Of a stretch of DNA of 64,000 nt, positions 43,789 to 51,323 are shown piece by piece; position 1 is the stretch's first letter, and each line of letters starts with the position of its first letter. This stretch comes from Nitrospira sp. (lineage in GTDB: Bacteria > Nitrospirota > Nitrospiria > Nitrospirales > Nitrospiraceae), in NCBI GenBank assembly GCA_015709715.1, contig CP054184.1:2341001-2405000 (forward strand), in the 5' to 3' direction. The position numbers and the translations under genes were made by a program. The notes beneath the pieces were generated by a model, which was given only the letters and a program-made list of their open reading frames with translations, was not told the origin of the DNA and ran no database searches.

Positions 43789-44223
43789 TCACTCAGGTTT
43801 GATCCACAGGGTGATTCCGTCCACCCGGTCGACGCGGACGCGCTGCCCGTTGCGCAGCGGTCCGTCGCCGCCGTTCCGTGCGTTCCAGACGCTGCCCCGA
43901 CATTCGGCCTTCCCCAGGCTGCCGGGCGCCAGGTCCTCAAGGGCCAGCGCCGTTTCACCGACCATCGTATCCATAGGGGAGAGGCCGCCCGAGGTGTTCG
44001 ACATGAGGCGGCGGAGCGACGGCCGGAGAAGGAGCAGCGAGGCCACGGAGATGACCGAGAACAACAGCCACGACATCCAGTCCGGCGCGACGAAGCCCAG
44101 CCCGACCAGCAGGCCGACGGCCAGCGCGCCGATGCCGAAGAACAGCATATAGAATCCGCCCGGCGTGACGACCTCGCCGCCCAGCAGAGCGAGTCCCAAC
44201 AACGCCCACAGCCACCAGCTCAT
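43789..44223 (-). CDS. NfeD-like protein
   Basis: A 144-residue protein: WWLWALLGLALLGGEVVTPGGFYMLFFGIGALAVGLL and a second helical pair form the membrane part, and a C-terminal OB domain follows (TMVGETALALEDLAPG, GQRVRVDRVDGITLWIKP). This is the short NfeD form lacking the ClpP-like protease domain. It pairs with slipin-type proteins in operons, as here. Confidence 0.9.
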   Translation of the reverse strand: MSWWLWALLGLALLGGEVVTPGGFYMLFFGIGALAVGLLVGLGFVAPDWMSWLLFSVISVASLLLLRPSLRRLMSNTSGGLSPMDTMVGETALALEDLAPGSLGKAECRGSVWNARNGGDGPLRNGQRVRVDRVDGITLWIKPE

Positions 44224-44327
44224 TGCGGCTCCTCGAGCGGGACGGTTTGTCGATCGCACGTCCCCGCTGGCGAAAGTCTAAGCGGCTTCCCGTAGAGGGT
44301 CAAGAACTGTGCAAGATGGCTCGTTCG

Positions 44328-44356
44328 TTGAAGCAGCCGGAAGGTGGTGGTATAGT
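44328..44356 (+). promoter_or_regulatory. sigma70-type promoter of the CARF gene
   Basis: TTGAAG (44328-44333), exactly 17 bp, TATAGT (44351-44356). The ATG at 44366 lies 9 bp beyond the -10, so the mRNA would be leaderless or nearly so. No ribosome binding site is seen there, which agrees. Confidence 0.55.
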
Positions 44357-44365
44357 CCGGCGGTC

Positions 44366-45622
44366 ATGGCGCCAGACAGCCCCGTCAAAGCCCTCGTCCT
44401 CGCCTTCACCGACGCATCGGCGCCGGCGGCCTATGTGATCAACCGGCTACAACCGGAGCTGCTGTGCTTCTTCGTCCCGGAGTCGGCCAAGGCGCAGGTG
44501 GAGGCGGCCGTGCAACCCTTGGTGCGGCAGATGCCGAAGCGGTGGGATTGGGTCGTCACGCCCGATCCGAGCGACGTCATTGCCTGTCACCAGGCCCTGT
44601 CGCGGTCTCTTCACGATCTCTTTCAAACCTGGGACGTCCGGATGGGCGAGGTCGTTGTCGATTTGACCGGGGCTACGGCTGCCATGGCTGCCGCCTTGGC
44701 CTCTGCGAGCCAGCCCTGGACCTCGCGCGTCATCAGCCTGGTCGATGCGCAGGGGACGGAGGAATCGGAGCCCATCGTCATCGATGGCATCGGCAAACGC
44801 TGGGTGCAAGGGAACCCATGGGATGACGCGGCAGTCGTCGTGCGGCGCGAGGCCTGCGAGGCTTTCAACCATGGCTCATTCAAGTCGGCGGCGATCCTGT
44901 TTCATACGCTCGAAGCCAGGGTTAGCGGCGGCCAGAAGCCGCTCTATCGCGCACTCGGCGATTTGGCATTGGGGTATGGATTGTGGGAACAGTTTCACTA
45001 TCGACAGGCCTGGGAGAAACTCAAGACTTCTTTTAAGGCGCTCGACATGGCCTCGCTTTGGGGGGGACCACCGGGCTTGAAAGCGCTGCTTCCCGCCATC
45101 AAGGCGAACAGCGGATTTTTAGAAAAACTCGTGCTGGATCCGGCCGAGGTGAAGGACGGAGTCGTCCTGGATTTGCTGGCCCATGCGCATCGCCGCGCGC
45201 AGGTGGACCACGATCCCGAGCGAGCGATGGCGACGCTCGTGCGGGCGCTGGAAGCCGTCGCCCAACGACAGCTATTCAAACAACACAAAATCAAAACGTG
45301 GGATGTGCAGCCGGACCAGCTGCCGGCGGACCTCCGCGACACCTGTCGCACCTGTTGCCTGGACGATGTCGATGGGAAATACAAGCTGCCCTGGCAGGGA
45401 CAATTCCGCGTACTGGCCGGATTGGGTGATCAGACGGGCCAGGCGTTTCTTCGTGAGTGGCCCAAGATGAAGCCGCTGATCGATGCCGCTAACCACGCGG
45501 TGCTCGGCCATGGGTTTGAGGCGATCAAGGCCGAGCGGGTGCAGCAGCTGGCCGAGATCGTCATGAAACTCAGCGGCGTCACCGACAACGCGTTGCCCAA
45601 GTTCCCGGTGCTCGCTCTCTAG
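44366..45622 (+). CDS. CARF-domain protein, Cas02710/TIGR02710-like
   Basis: A 418-residue protein. The N-terminal CARF fold has the key VVVDLTGATAAMAAALA (residues 97-113), corresponding to the D-x-T-G-G-T-K nucleotide-binding motif, with Ala for the usual Lys. The C-terminal helical part (AVVVRREACEAFNHGSFKSAAILFHTLEARV and HYRQAWEKLK) resembles the Cas_Cas02710 family. Such proteins sense cyclic oligoadenylates in type III CRISPR systems. There is no CRISPR array or cas gene in this window, so its role is unproven. No HEPN RxxxxH motif was seen. Confidence 0.7.
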   Translation: MAPDSPVKALVLAFTDASAPAAYVINRLQPELLCFFVPESAKAQVEAAVQPLVRQMPKRWDWVVTPDPSDVIACHQALSRSLHDLFQTWDVRMGEVVVDLTGATAAMAAALASASQPWTSRVISLVDAQGTEESEPIVIDGIGKRWVQGNPWDDAAVVVRREACEAFNHGSFKSAAILFHTLEARVSGGQKPLYRALGDLALGYGLWEQFHYRQAWEKLKTSFKALDMASLWGGPPGLKALLPAIKANSGFLEKLVLDPAEVKDGVVLDLLAHAHRRAQVDHDPERAMATLVRALEAVAQRQLFKQHKIKTWDVQPDQLPADLRDTCRTCCLDDVDGKYKLPWQGQFRVLAGLGDQTGQAFLREWPKMKPLIDAANHAVLGHGFEAIKAERVQQLAEIVMKLSGVTDNALPKFPVLAL

Positions 45623-45644
45623 GCGCCGATAGCCGCACCGCGCG

Positions 45645-46046
45645 ATGGATGTGCGCATCTACTACGAGGACACCGACTGCGGCGGAGTGGTGTATTACGC
45701 CAATTATCTGAAGTATTTCGAACGGGCGCGGACGCAGTATCTGGAAGAGCGCGGCCTCTCGGTCTCGGGGCTACGGGATCAAGGGACGCAGTTCGTGGTC
45801 GTGCATGCGGAGGTGGACTATCGCTCCCCGGCCCGGTATGGCGAGACCCTGATTGTGGAAACCACGCTGGGACCGGTCAGCCAAGCTTCTTTTACCTTTG
45901 CCCATGTCGTGCGCGAACGACAGAGTGGTCGCCTGGTGGTCGAGGGCGCGGCCAAGTTGGTGACGGTGGACGATCAGTTGAAGGTGAAGCGGCTCGACAA
46001 ATCGACTCTGGCTACGTTACAAGGACCTCCACAGACGAGGGGCTAA
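45645..46046 (+). CDS. ybgC: acyl-CoA thioesterase YbgC
   Basis: A 133-residue hot-dog-fold protein. YYEDTDCGGVVYYANYLKYFERART carries the catalytic Asp11. This is the 4-hydroxybenzoyl-CoA thioesterase subfamily linked to the Tol-Pal system, though tol genes are absent here. Start ATG 45645 is 22 bp after the CARF gene. The stop overlaps the next ATG in TAATG. Confidence 0.92.
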   Translation: MDVRIYYEDTDCGGVVYYANYLKYFERARTQYLEERGLSVSGLRDQGTQFVVVHAEVDYRSPARYGETLIVETTLGPVSQASFTFAHVVRERQSGRLVVEGAAKLVTVDDQLKVKRLDKSTLATLQGPPQTRG

Positions 46047-46153
46047 TGGAGAAACTCGGTACATGGTTGGCCATCACCGGCGTGGCAATCGGCTTCGTCG
46101 TCCTCGCCTGGCTGCTCTTCTCGGAGAATCCAAAAGATAAGAAAAAGAAATAG
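46046..46153 (+). CDS. 35-residue single-helix membrane peptide
   Basis: ATG at 46046-46048 shares its A with the ybgC stop (TAATG), giving translational coupling. The product has one membrane helix (LAITGVAIGFVVLAWLLF) and a lysine-rich C-terminus (NPKDKKKK). Size and coupling suggest a small accessory membrane protein of the ybgC operon. No known family. Confidence 0.55.
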   Translation: MEKLGTWLAITGVAIGFVVLAWLLFSENPKDKKKK

Positions 46154-46200
46154 AGCCATGATTGCGGCGCTGTCCCTGCTGCACTCGTGAATGGTGCGGG

Positions 46201-46506
46201 CTAGGTGTCCAGAGGGACCGCCTTGGCTCGGCTGCGGAGAAATGCCAACAGCGGATCGAGCTGAGGCACCATGCTCATGTCATCCACCACCGCGCGCAGA
46301 ATCTGCCCGGCCTCTTCGACGACCACCTCATAGCTGGTCAGGTCGCGACCCCGTTCTGTTTTCCGTACTCCGATCTCCTGGAGTTTGGCTTGTTCTACCA
46401 AATGGGTCAACCGGAGCCCCTCGCTTGGTGACAGTGTGGCGGTATCCAGGTCGCATCCGAGGACGAGACCTCCAAATCCTCCCGTTTGACGGAAGCGCAC
46501 TTTCAT
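46201..46506 (-). CDS. emfourin-like protealysin inhibitor
   Basis: A 101-residue protein: MKVRFRQTGGFGGLVLGCDLD, EGLRLTHLVEQA, TSYEVVVEEAG and a C-terminal DPLLAFLRSRA. This matches the emfourin (M4in) inhibitor family, which in other bacteria is encoded next to protealysin-like M4 proteases and binds them tightly. It follows the protease gene (46511) with 4 bp between, so the two are probably translated together. Confidence 0.82.
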   Translation of the reverse strand: MKVRFRQTGGFGGLVLGCDLDTATLSPSEGLRLTHLVEQAKLQEIGVRKTERGRDLTSYEVVVEEAGQILRAVVDDMSMVPQLDPLLAFLRSRAKAVPLDT

Positions 46507-46510
46507 AACG

Positions 46511-47578
46511 TCAGAATCCTACGGCTTTCCAGGCTTTCACCACGGCCTTGTATTCGGCGCTGCCGGCGCCATACAGGGTGGATGCCGTTTCTGTCGAGCT
46601 CTCGACCATATCGTGAAACTGGCTGGTGGAGGTCAGTTTCAATAATGTCTTGTACCAGATTTGGCCGGCACGCTCCCAGGCCTTTCCGCCGATCTCGGTC
46701 GCGACCAGGTAGAATGCGTGATTGGGGATGCCGGAATTGATATGTACACCGCCATTGTCGCTCGAGCCATTGTACTTGTTCCTGAGGTGTTTGGGTTGGG
46801 GATCGGTTCCCAGCAAAGGATCATTCTCGTAAGCCTTTTCGGCTTTGAAAGTGCGAAGAGATTTGGCGGTAGTCGCCGGACCCATGATGTCATTCCCGAT
46901 CAGCCAGTCGGCGCTCTTGACCGACTGCCGCCGGCGCCACTGCTTCACCAGGCTGCCGAACACGTCGGCGAAGTGTTCATTGAGAGCACCCGGTTCGTTC
47001 GAATAGACCAGGTTGCAGGTGTGTGAAATGATACCGTGTGAGAGTTCATGTCCGACGACGTCCAACGATTTGGTGAATCGGATGAAGATTCGACCGTCTC
47101 CGTCGCCATAACACATCTGTTCGCCGGTCCAGAAAGCGTTATTGAGATTGCGTCCCAGGTGGACACTGGAAATGAGACTCATGCCACGATCGTCCAGCGA
47201 GTTCCGCTGAAATACTTTCTTGTAAAAATTGTAGGTGGTTCCCGAATGGGTGTAGGCCTCGTTCACCGCCGGATCGTCGCTCCGCGGGTCCCTTTCCTCC
47301 CGCATGAGTGTGCCGGGGAGATCGTTGAAGTTGCCGTGCTTCACATCGTAGACCAACCGATGGCATTTCGCGGATGGTGAGGGGACTGCGGCCCACCCCG
47401 CCATCATGGCCAAGGTAGACCGGACAGCGCGCGCAGCGGACCCCGCAGCGATGGCGTCGATCGCCAGCTGCCGAACCTTGCTGTCGTCCGACTTGGCCAG
47501 CTGATCGAAGACATAAGGTGGAATGATGGAGCAGAAAGTCTGGCACTCAGACGAATGGGTTCTCTGATCAATCTGCAT
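46511..47578 (-). CDS. protealysin-like M4 metalloprotease
   Basis: A 355-residue protein. HELSH at residues 177-181 supplies two zinc ligands and the catalytic Glu178, and GALNEHFADVFG has Glu201. GGVHINSGIPNHAFYL contains the transition-state His region. The short propeptide (CSIIPPYVFDQLAK) marks the protealysin branch, and there is no signal peptide; such enzymes may act inside cells or be released without Sec. AGGAG stands 6 bp before the ATG. Confidence 0.93.
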   Translation of the reverse strand: MQIDQRTHSSECQTFCSIIPPYVFDQLAKSDDSKVRQLAIDAIAAGSAARAVRSTLAMMAGWAAVPSPSAKCHRLVYDVKHGNFNDLPGTLMREERDPRSDDPAVNEAYTHSGTTYNFYKKVFQRNSLDDRGMSLISSVHLGRNLNNAFWTGEQMCYGDGDGRIFIRFTKSLDVVGHELSHGIISHTCNLVYSNEPGALNEHFADVFGSLVKQWRRRQSVKSADWLIGNDIMGPATTAKSLRTFKAEKAYENDPLLGTDPQPKHLRNKYNGSSDNGGVHINSGIPNHAFYLVATEIGGKAWERAGQIWYKTLLKLTSTSQFHDMVESSTETASTLYGAGSAEYKAVVKAWKAVGF

Positions 47579-47847
47579 AGGTCACTCCTGCTGGTGAGCC
47601 GCGTCTTGAGAGTAGGTGAAATGCTTCGTGAGGAAGAAAGCAATCTGGATGCCGCGAGAGGGAGTGGGGGAAGGGAGTGGATTTGTTCGCGTTAAAATAC
47701 GGGCAATTCACCCCGGCCGTTTCGATGTAGGGGAGACGTATCGGAAGTGATACCGCTTGTGTATCGCAACGGATACGAACTGAGCGAGGGACCGACGGTG
47801 GGGAGAGGCCTTGCTGCTGCCCAGCCACGAGGCTGCCCTACGGAACC

Positions 47848-48150
47848 CTATGGACGAGACTGAGGCCCGCTGCTTCGCGTGAGGGCATCGATGGGGCCGG
47901 TGACTTCCACTTGAACCTTGACTCCTTCGATTGTCGTCGGAAGCTGCTTCGTCACGGTTGCATCGTGAACACCGATCACGATTACGGGGTCGCCTAGGAG
48001 GCCTTGTCCTATTCCCACCATTTCCACGCCGGCGATGCTCATGAGCCGACGACGGTTCGTTTCCAAGACTCGTTCTATCGTACTTTGCGGTACGTCGCGC
48101 TCGCTGGGTGCGTAGGGCATGGCTGCCTCTTCGTGCGCGTGCTCGTCCAT
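47848..48150 (-). CDS. stand-alone copy of the neighbour protease's N-terminal domain
   Basis: A 100-residue protein starting at ATG 48150 (AGGAG upstream). GVEMVGIGQGLLG, VIVIGVHDA and KVQVEVTGPIDA align with GVGIALGASDY, LQIYVVES and TGFIDA of the protease at 48283-49512 (its residues 105-175). It has no catalytic residues. Lying between that protease and the M4 protease, it may be a separate propeptide-like or inhibitory module, an inference by analogy with emfourin. Confidence 0.6.
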   Translation of the reverse strand: MDEHAHEEAAMPYAPSERDVPQSTIERVLETNRRRLMSIAGVEMVGIGQGLLGDPVIVIGVHDATVTKQLPTTIEGVKVQVEVTGPIDALTRSSGPQSRP

Positions 48151-48282
48151 AGTTTCTCCTTGGGCAGAGGGCCTCGGATACGATTGTACTCTCCAAGACG
48201 ACGTGCTGCAAAGCAGTCTGCCAGGAAGAGGTGGAAGGAGGGGCACGTTTCATTCGTGCCCCTCGCGATCCTACGGTCGCCG

Positions 48283-49512
48283 TTAGGTGTACAGTCTGAT
48301 AGCAAGGGCGGAGAGCACGTGGGTGATTCGATTCGCAAAGGTCCAGCCGCCGCCTCCGGCGAAGAGCAGGCCGACCGGACTACGACGACCGTCCCACGTC
48401 CAGATGAGCGAACCCGAGTCCCCGCCCGCGCTGAAATCTCCGGACAGTCCCTTGATGCCGATCTGGTCGCGAAAATGGGCTACTCGGCCGCCGCCGTAAC
48501 CGACGTTTACGCTGACGCCCACCGACATGATACGTCCGGTGGTGATCTGAGTGGTCCGTCCGGACTTGCCGACCAGCATCCCAAGTTGAGCGGCCACGGG
48601 CGCGCTGCTGACGGTAAAGAAGCGCGGCTGGCCCTGTTGGAGATAGACCAATTCCTTGCGGACCCGATCCGGCCAAGCCCAACCGGTCGCAGCATCTACG
48701 TAATTGACGGTCCCGCCGCTGAAGTTGATGGGAACAAATCGTTCCAAAATAGCGATTTGATCTTTCGGGCACGCTCCACCGTCGTAGGGGCCCGGCTGGC
48801 AAATGCAATCACCGTATGCGGCATTGTTTGAATTGGCCAGTACATGGTTATTGCTCAAGATCATCAGGCGCGAGTTGCGGGGCGCACTCAGTCCGGTCGC
48901 CAAGCACCCCAATGTGCCGGCGGTGATCCGAAAATGGCCGGCCGAAATCCCTCCCGGGGCCGGTCTCATCCTGAAGCGGTGCGGTTGTGCATCGATGAAT
49001 CCGGTACGGACGATGGACAACGGAACATCGTCTCCGCTCAGGACTGAAATTCCCATCGACTCTACCATCACCGACTTCATCACGTCCGCCGATGTCGATT
49101 CAACGACATAGATTTGCAGGCAGGGCATTCCTGGCTCTAGGCTCATACTCATGCCGTCGGCCTGGCCGTAATCGGATGCGCCCAGCGCGATCCCCACGCC
49201 CACGATATTGTTCATTCCGGTGTACGTATCCTCGGCCAGTGCCCTGGTTCTCATGGAGGCGGCCTTCAACTGCTCCTCTACTTGATGTTTGATGTCCAGA
49301 AGTTGAGCATCCACTCCCAGGACCGCCGCCCTTGTCTCTGCCGCTGCGGCCTCTTCGGCGTTGTCCGGTGTGGGTTCCTCAAATTGCTCTGTCGTCGCCT
49401 CCTCATACTCGTGCTCAGTGTCCTGCGGCGGCTTCGGCGACGGAGGGTCCTGGAATCCTTGTTGCTCGACCCGTCTTTTCGGCTCATCTTTTCTGGGAGT
49501 CTTCTCAGCCAT
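48283..49512 (-). CDS. trypsin-fold serine protease, atypical
   Basis: A 409-residue protein. The first 60 residues are Pro/Glu-rich and unstructured, without a signal peptide. A small domain follows (about 100-176, NNIVGVGIALG to FIDA), then a chymotrypsin-type protease with His223 (ILSNNHVLAN), probable Asp273 (NYVDAAT) and Ser366 (GGDSGSLIW). The gene is on the minus strand with the V8-like protease upstream. Substrate unknown; the arrangement resembles plant NAL1-like proteins, but only loosely. Confidence 0.85.
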   Translation of the reverse strand: MAEKTPRKDEPKRRVEQQGFQDPPSPKPPQDTEHEYEEATTEQFEEPTPDNAEEAAAAETRAAVLGVDAQLLDIKHQVEEQLKAASMRTRALAEDTYTGMNNIVGVGIALGASDYGQADGMSMSLEPGMPCLQIYVVESTSADVMKSVMVESMGISVLSGDDVPLSIVRTGFIDAQPHRFRMRPAPGGISAGHFRITAGTLGCLATGLSAPRNSRLMILSNNHVLANSNNAAYGDCICQPGPYDGGACPKDQIAILERFVPINFSGGTVNYVDAATGWAWPDRVRKELVYLQQGQPRFFTVSSAPVAAQLGMLVGKSGRTTQITTGRIMSVGVSVNVGYGGGRVAHFRDQIGIKGLSGDFSAGGDSGSLIWTWDGRRSPVGLLFAGGGGWTFANRITHVLSALAIRLYT

Positions 49513-49574
49513 GATCGTTCTCCCTCAAATCATGAATTGATGCGATGAGTTTGTCGTGGTGCGACGGCTTCGGC

Positions 49575-49667
49575 TCAAGGAGCGATCAGCGAGTCGAACG
49601 TCGCCTCGCAACCATCGTTCTGCGCGCCGGATTCAGGCTGCGAGCAATAGTGAGTAGGAGCCGCCAT
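49575..49667 (-). CDS. possible 30-residue Cys-containing peptide
   Basis: Minus-strand ATG at 49667 has GAGGGG 6 bp upstream and runs to TGA at 49575-49577. The product has two Cys (THYCSQPE and DGCEATF). It sits in the gap between the 49681 gene and the trypsin-like protease. Could be a processed peptide, or chance; no relatives known to me. Confidence 0.25.
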   Translation of the reverse strand: MAAPTHYCSQPESGAQNDGCEATFDSLIAP

Positions 49668-49680
49668 TGTCATCCCCTCT

Positions 49681-49902
49681 TCATGGGATGATCTCGAGTT
49701 CCGTCACGGTCGTATCGCTGTCGGGCGCCCGCCGAAGCACGCGAACACGCTGACCCGGTCGGAGCACGCCCGGGTCGACGAGGACTCCGGCTCGATATAT
49801 GCGCACATTCTCATCCAGCACCACGTCTTCTCTCACGGAGTCACTCTGCAACACTAATTGCAGTGGCCAGCTTTCCATTATGTGAATGATCGTGGTTTCC
49901 AT
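49681..49902 (-). CDS. small beta-rich protein of unknown function
   Basis: A 73-residue protein from ATG 49902: METTIIHIMESWPLQLVLQ, NVRIYRAGVLVDPGVLRPGQRVRVLRR. The pattern of alternating strands with a PGQRVRV turn suggests a small OB- or SH3-like fold. There is no clear ribosome binding site. It lies between the V8-like and trypsin-like protease genes on the same strand. No family recognised. Confidence 0.5.
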   Translation of the reverse strand: METTIIHIMESWPLQLVLQSDSVREDVVLDENVRIYRAGVLVDPGVLRPGQRVRVLRRAPDSDTTVTELEIIP

Positions 49903-49970
49903 CGAGATGGTGTATCCCAACCGAGGCGGACAACCCCTTCGGTTGCCCGCCCACGGTCACCGGCATGGAA

Positions 49971-50975
49971 TCAGCTGTTCCGCCAGCTCATCATGTTGTT
50001 GAACACTGCCGTAACGATTCGAGTCGAACTGTTGGGGCAGCCACCATAGGCGTGGATACCGACGGCATGGCGCTGACCGTTCTGAAAGCGCCATGTCGGA
50101 CTGCCGCTTTGGCCACCGTAGGTATCAAGCATGTAATAGATCTTGCGAGCCGTGACATTGGTCACGCGTCCCGCGTTGTACCATTGGGTGCCGAATGGTT
50201 TGTCGCCGGGATACCCCGAATTGTTTACCAGGAGATTCTGTAGAGAGGCATCGGTCAACGCCGCAAATCCGAAGTAGCCCAGTTGATTGCCAAGATTGGG
50301 ACTCGGCAGGATGATGCATCCATAATCGTAGTTGGGGTCGCTGTTTTGTGTCCAGCCAGTGACGCTTCGGAAGGACGTTCCGATCATGGATCCGTACGGA
50401 CGAATGGCCCCTCTCATGCCGGGAATGACTTCGATCTGACGCGCCCACCCACCGTTGGCCCGTGAATACACGCAATGGCCGGCCGTCATGACCGCTTTGG
50501 GCCCGATGAACCAACCGGTGCAGCCACCGCTCGCACCATTTGGAAACGTGATAATGAGCTTGCAAATCCACCGCCATGGCACGATGGTCGTGTTTGTCAC
50601 CTCGACACGATCGTCTCTGCCGCACACGGTTTCAGGAACAAATCCCTCTGGTCGACACTCGCCAAGCTCCAGCAGCTCGTCGGTCAGGATTTCCTTGGGC
50701 ATTCCTTCGCCCAGCGCACGCTGAGGATCAAATCCCGACAAACTCTCCAGTTCTCCGCCAAGCGCGGCCCCGTCGAAGCTCTCAGCGACTTGATCGACGA
50801 CGATGGCGGCTTCCCCTGCGCTGCCTTCGCCGCCGCCTTCGCTGCTCACCGGAGCGTGTGGTGAACGCGCGGATTCTCCCGTGCCTCCCTCACCGCTGCA
50901 GCCACATCCAGGCTTTGAGCCGCCGCTATCGGCCGGCTTTTCAGATTCGGACTTGCTTTCATTGTGTTTCGACAT
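49971..50975 (-). CDS. V8-like (glutamyl-endopeptidase-type) serine protease
   Basis: A 334-residue protein. The first 60 residues are low complexity (Ser/Glu/Gly, CGCSGEGG) and then acidic; no signal peptide. The triad is His167 (VMTAGHCVY), Asp217 (NYDYGCIIL) and Ser290 (YGGQSGSPTW). GGCTGWFIGPK and CKLIITFPNG are typical S1B features. It is the first gene of the minus-strand protease set. Zymogen processing would have to occur in the acidic N-region. Confidence 0.88.
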   Translation of the reverse strand: MSKHNESKSESEKPADSGGSKPGCGCSGEGGTGESARSPHAPVSSEGGGEGSAGEAAIVVDQVAESFDGAALGGELESLSGFDPQRALGEGMPKEILTDELLELGECRPEGFVPETVCGRDDRVEVTNTTIVPWRWICKLIITFPNGASGGCTGWFIGPKAVMTAGHCVYSRANGGWARQIEVIPGMRGAIRPYGSMIGTSFRSVTGWTQNSDPNYDYGCIILPSPNLGNQLGYFGFAALTDASLQNLLVNNSGYPGDKPFGTQWYNAGRVTNVTARKIYYMLDTYGGQSGSPTWRFQNGQRHAVGIHAYGGCPNSSTRIVTAVFNNMMSWRNS

Positions 50976-51323
50976 ACGAACACCTCCCTTTCCGATCGAT
51001 GAAGTGAACCGTCAATGTGGGTGACGACGCTTCAGGGAGGAAGCAAAACCGGTACTCAAAAGATGGAGCAGGGGGCTTCGCTTATTTGATGCCGCGATAC
51101 GAATGGAAGGATTGCTTGGGGCGGGAGACCACGAGACAAGGGTGTATCTAAACGAAAATGCGTGCTTTACCCAAAGAGATACAGGGACATAAGCCTTCCT
51201 GCCATCTGCAGAGGCGAGGCTTCCTTCGGCTCTTCCGGGAATGTCTCGTCGAAGTGCGGAGAGAGCGATGGAGACTGACGCCGCCCGCTCTATCGGAGGG
51301 GCCGGTGGTCGGAACCGGGCCGG
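50976..51323. other. 348 bp without a credible gene
   Basis: Between the start of the V8-like protease (50975) and the end of the SGNH hydrolase (51324). Frames here are short shadows. It should contain the promoter of the protease set; I cannot point to a convincing -35/-10. Confidence 0.5.

Noticed and set aside
42820-46153. Search for CRISPR repeats or cas genes around the CARF protein
   Set aside because: No direct-repeat array and no Cas10, Csm/Cmr or Cas6-like frame was seen in the whole window.
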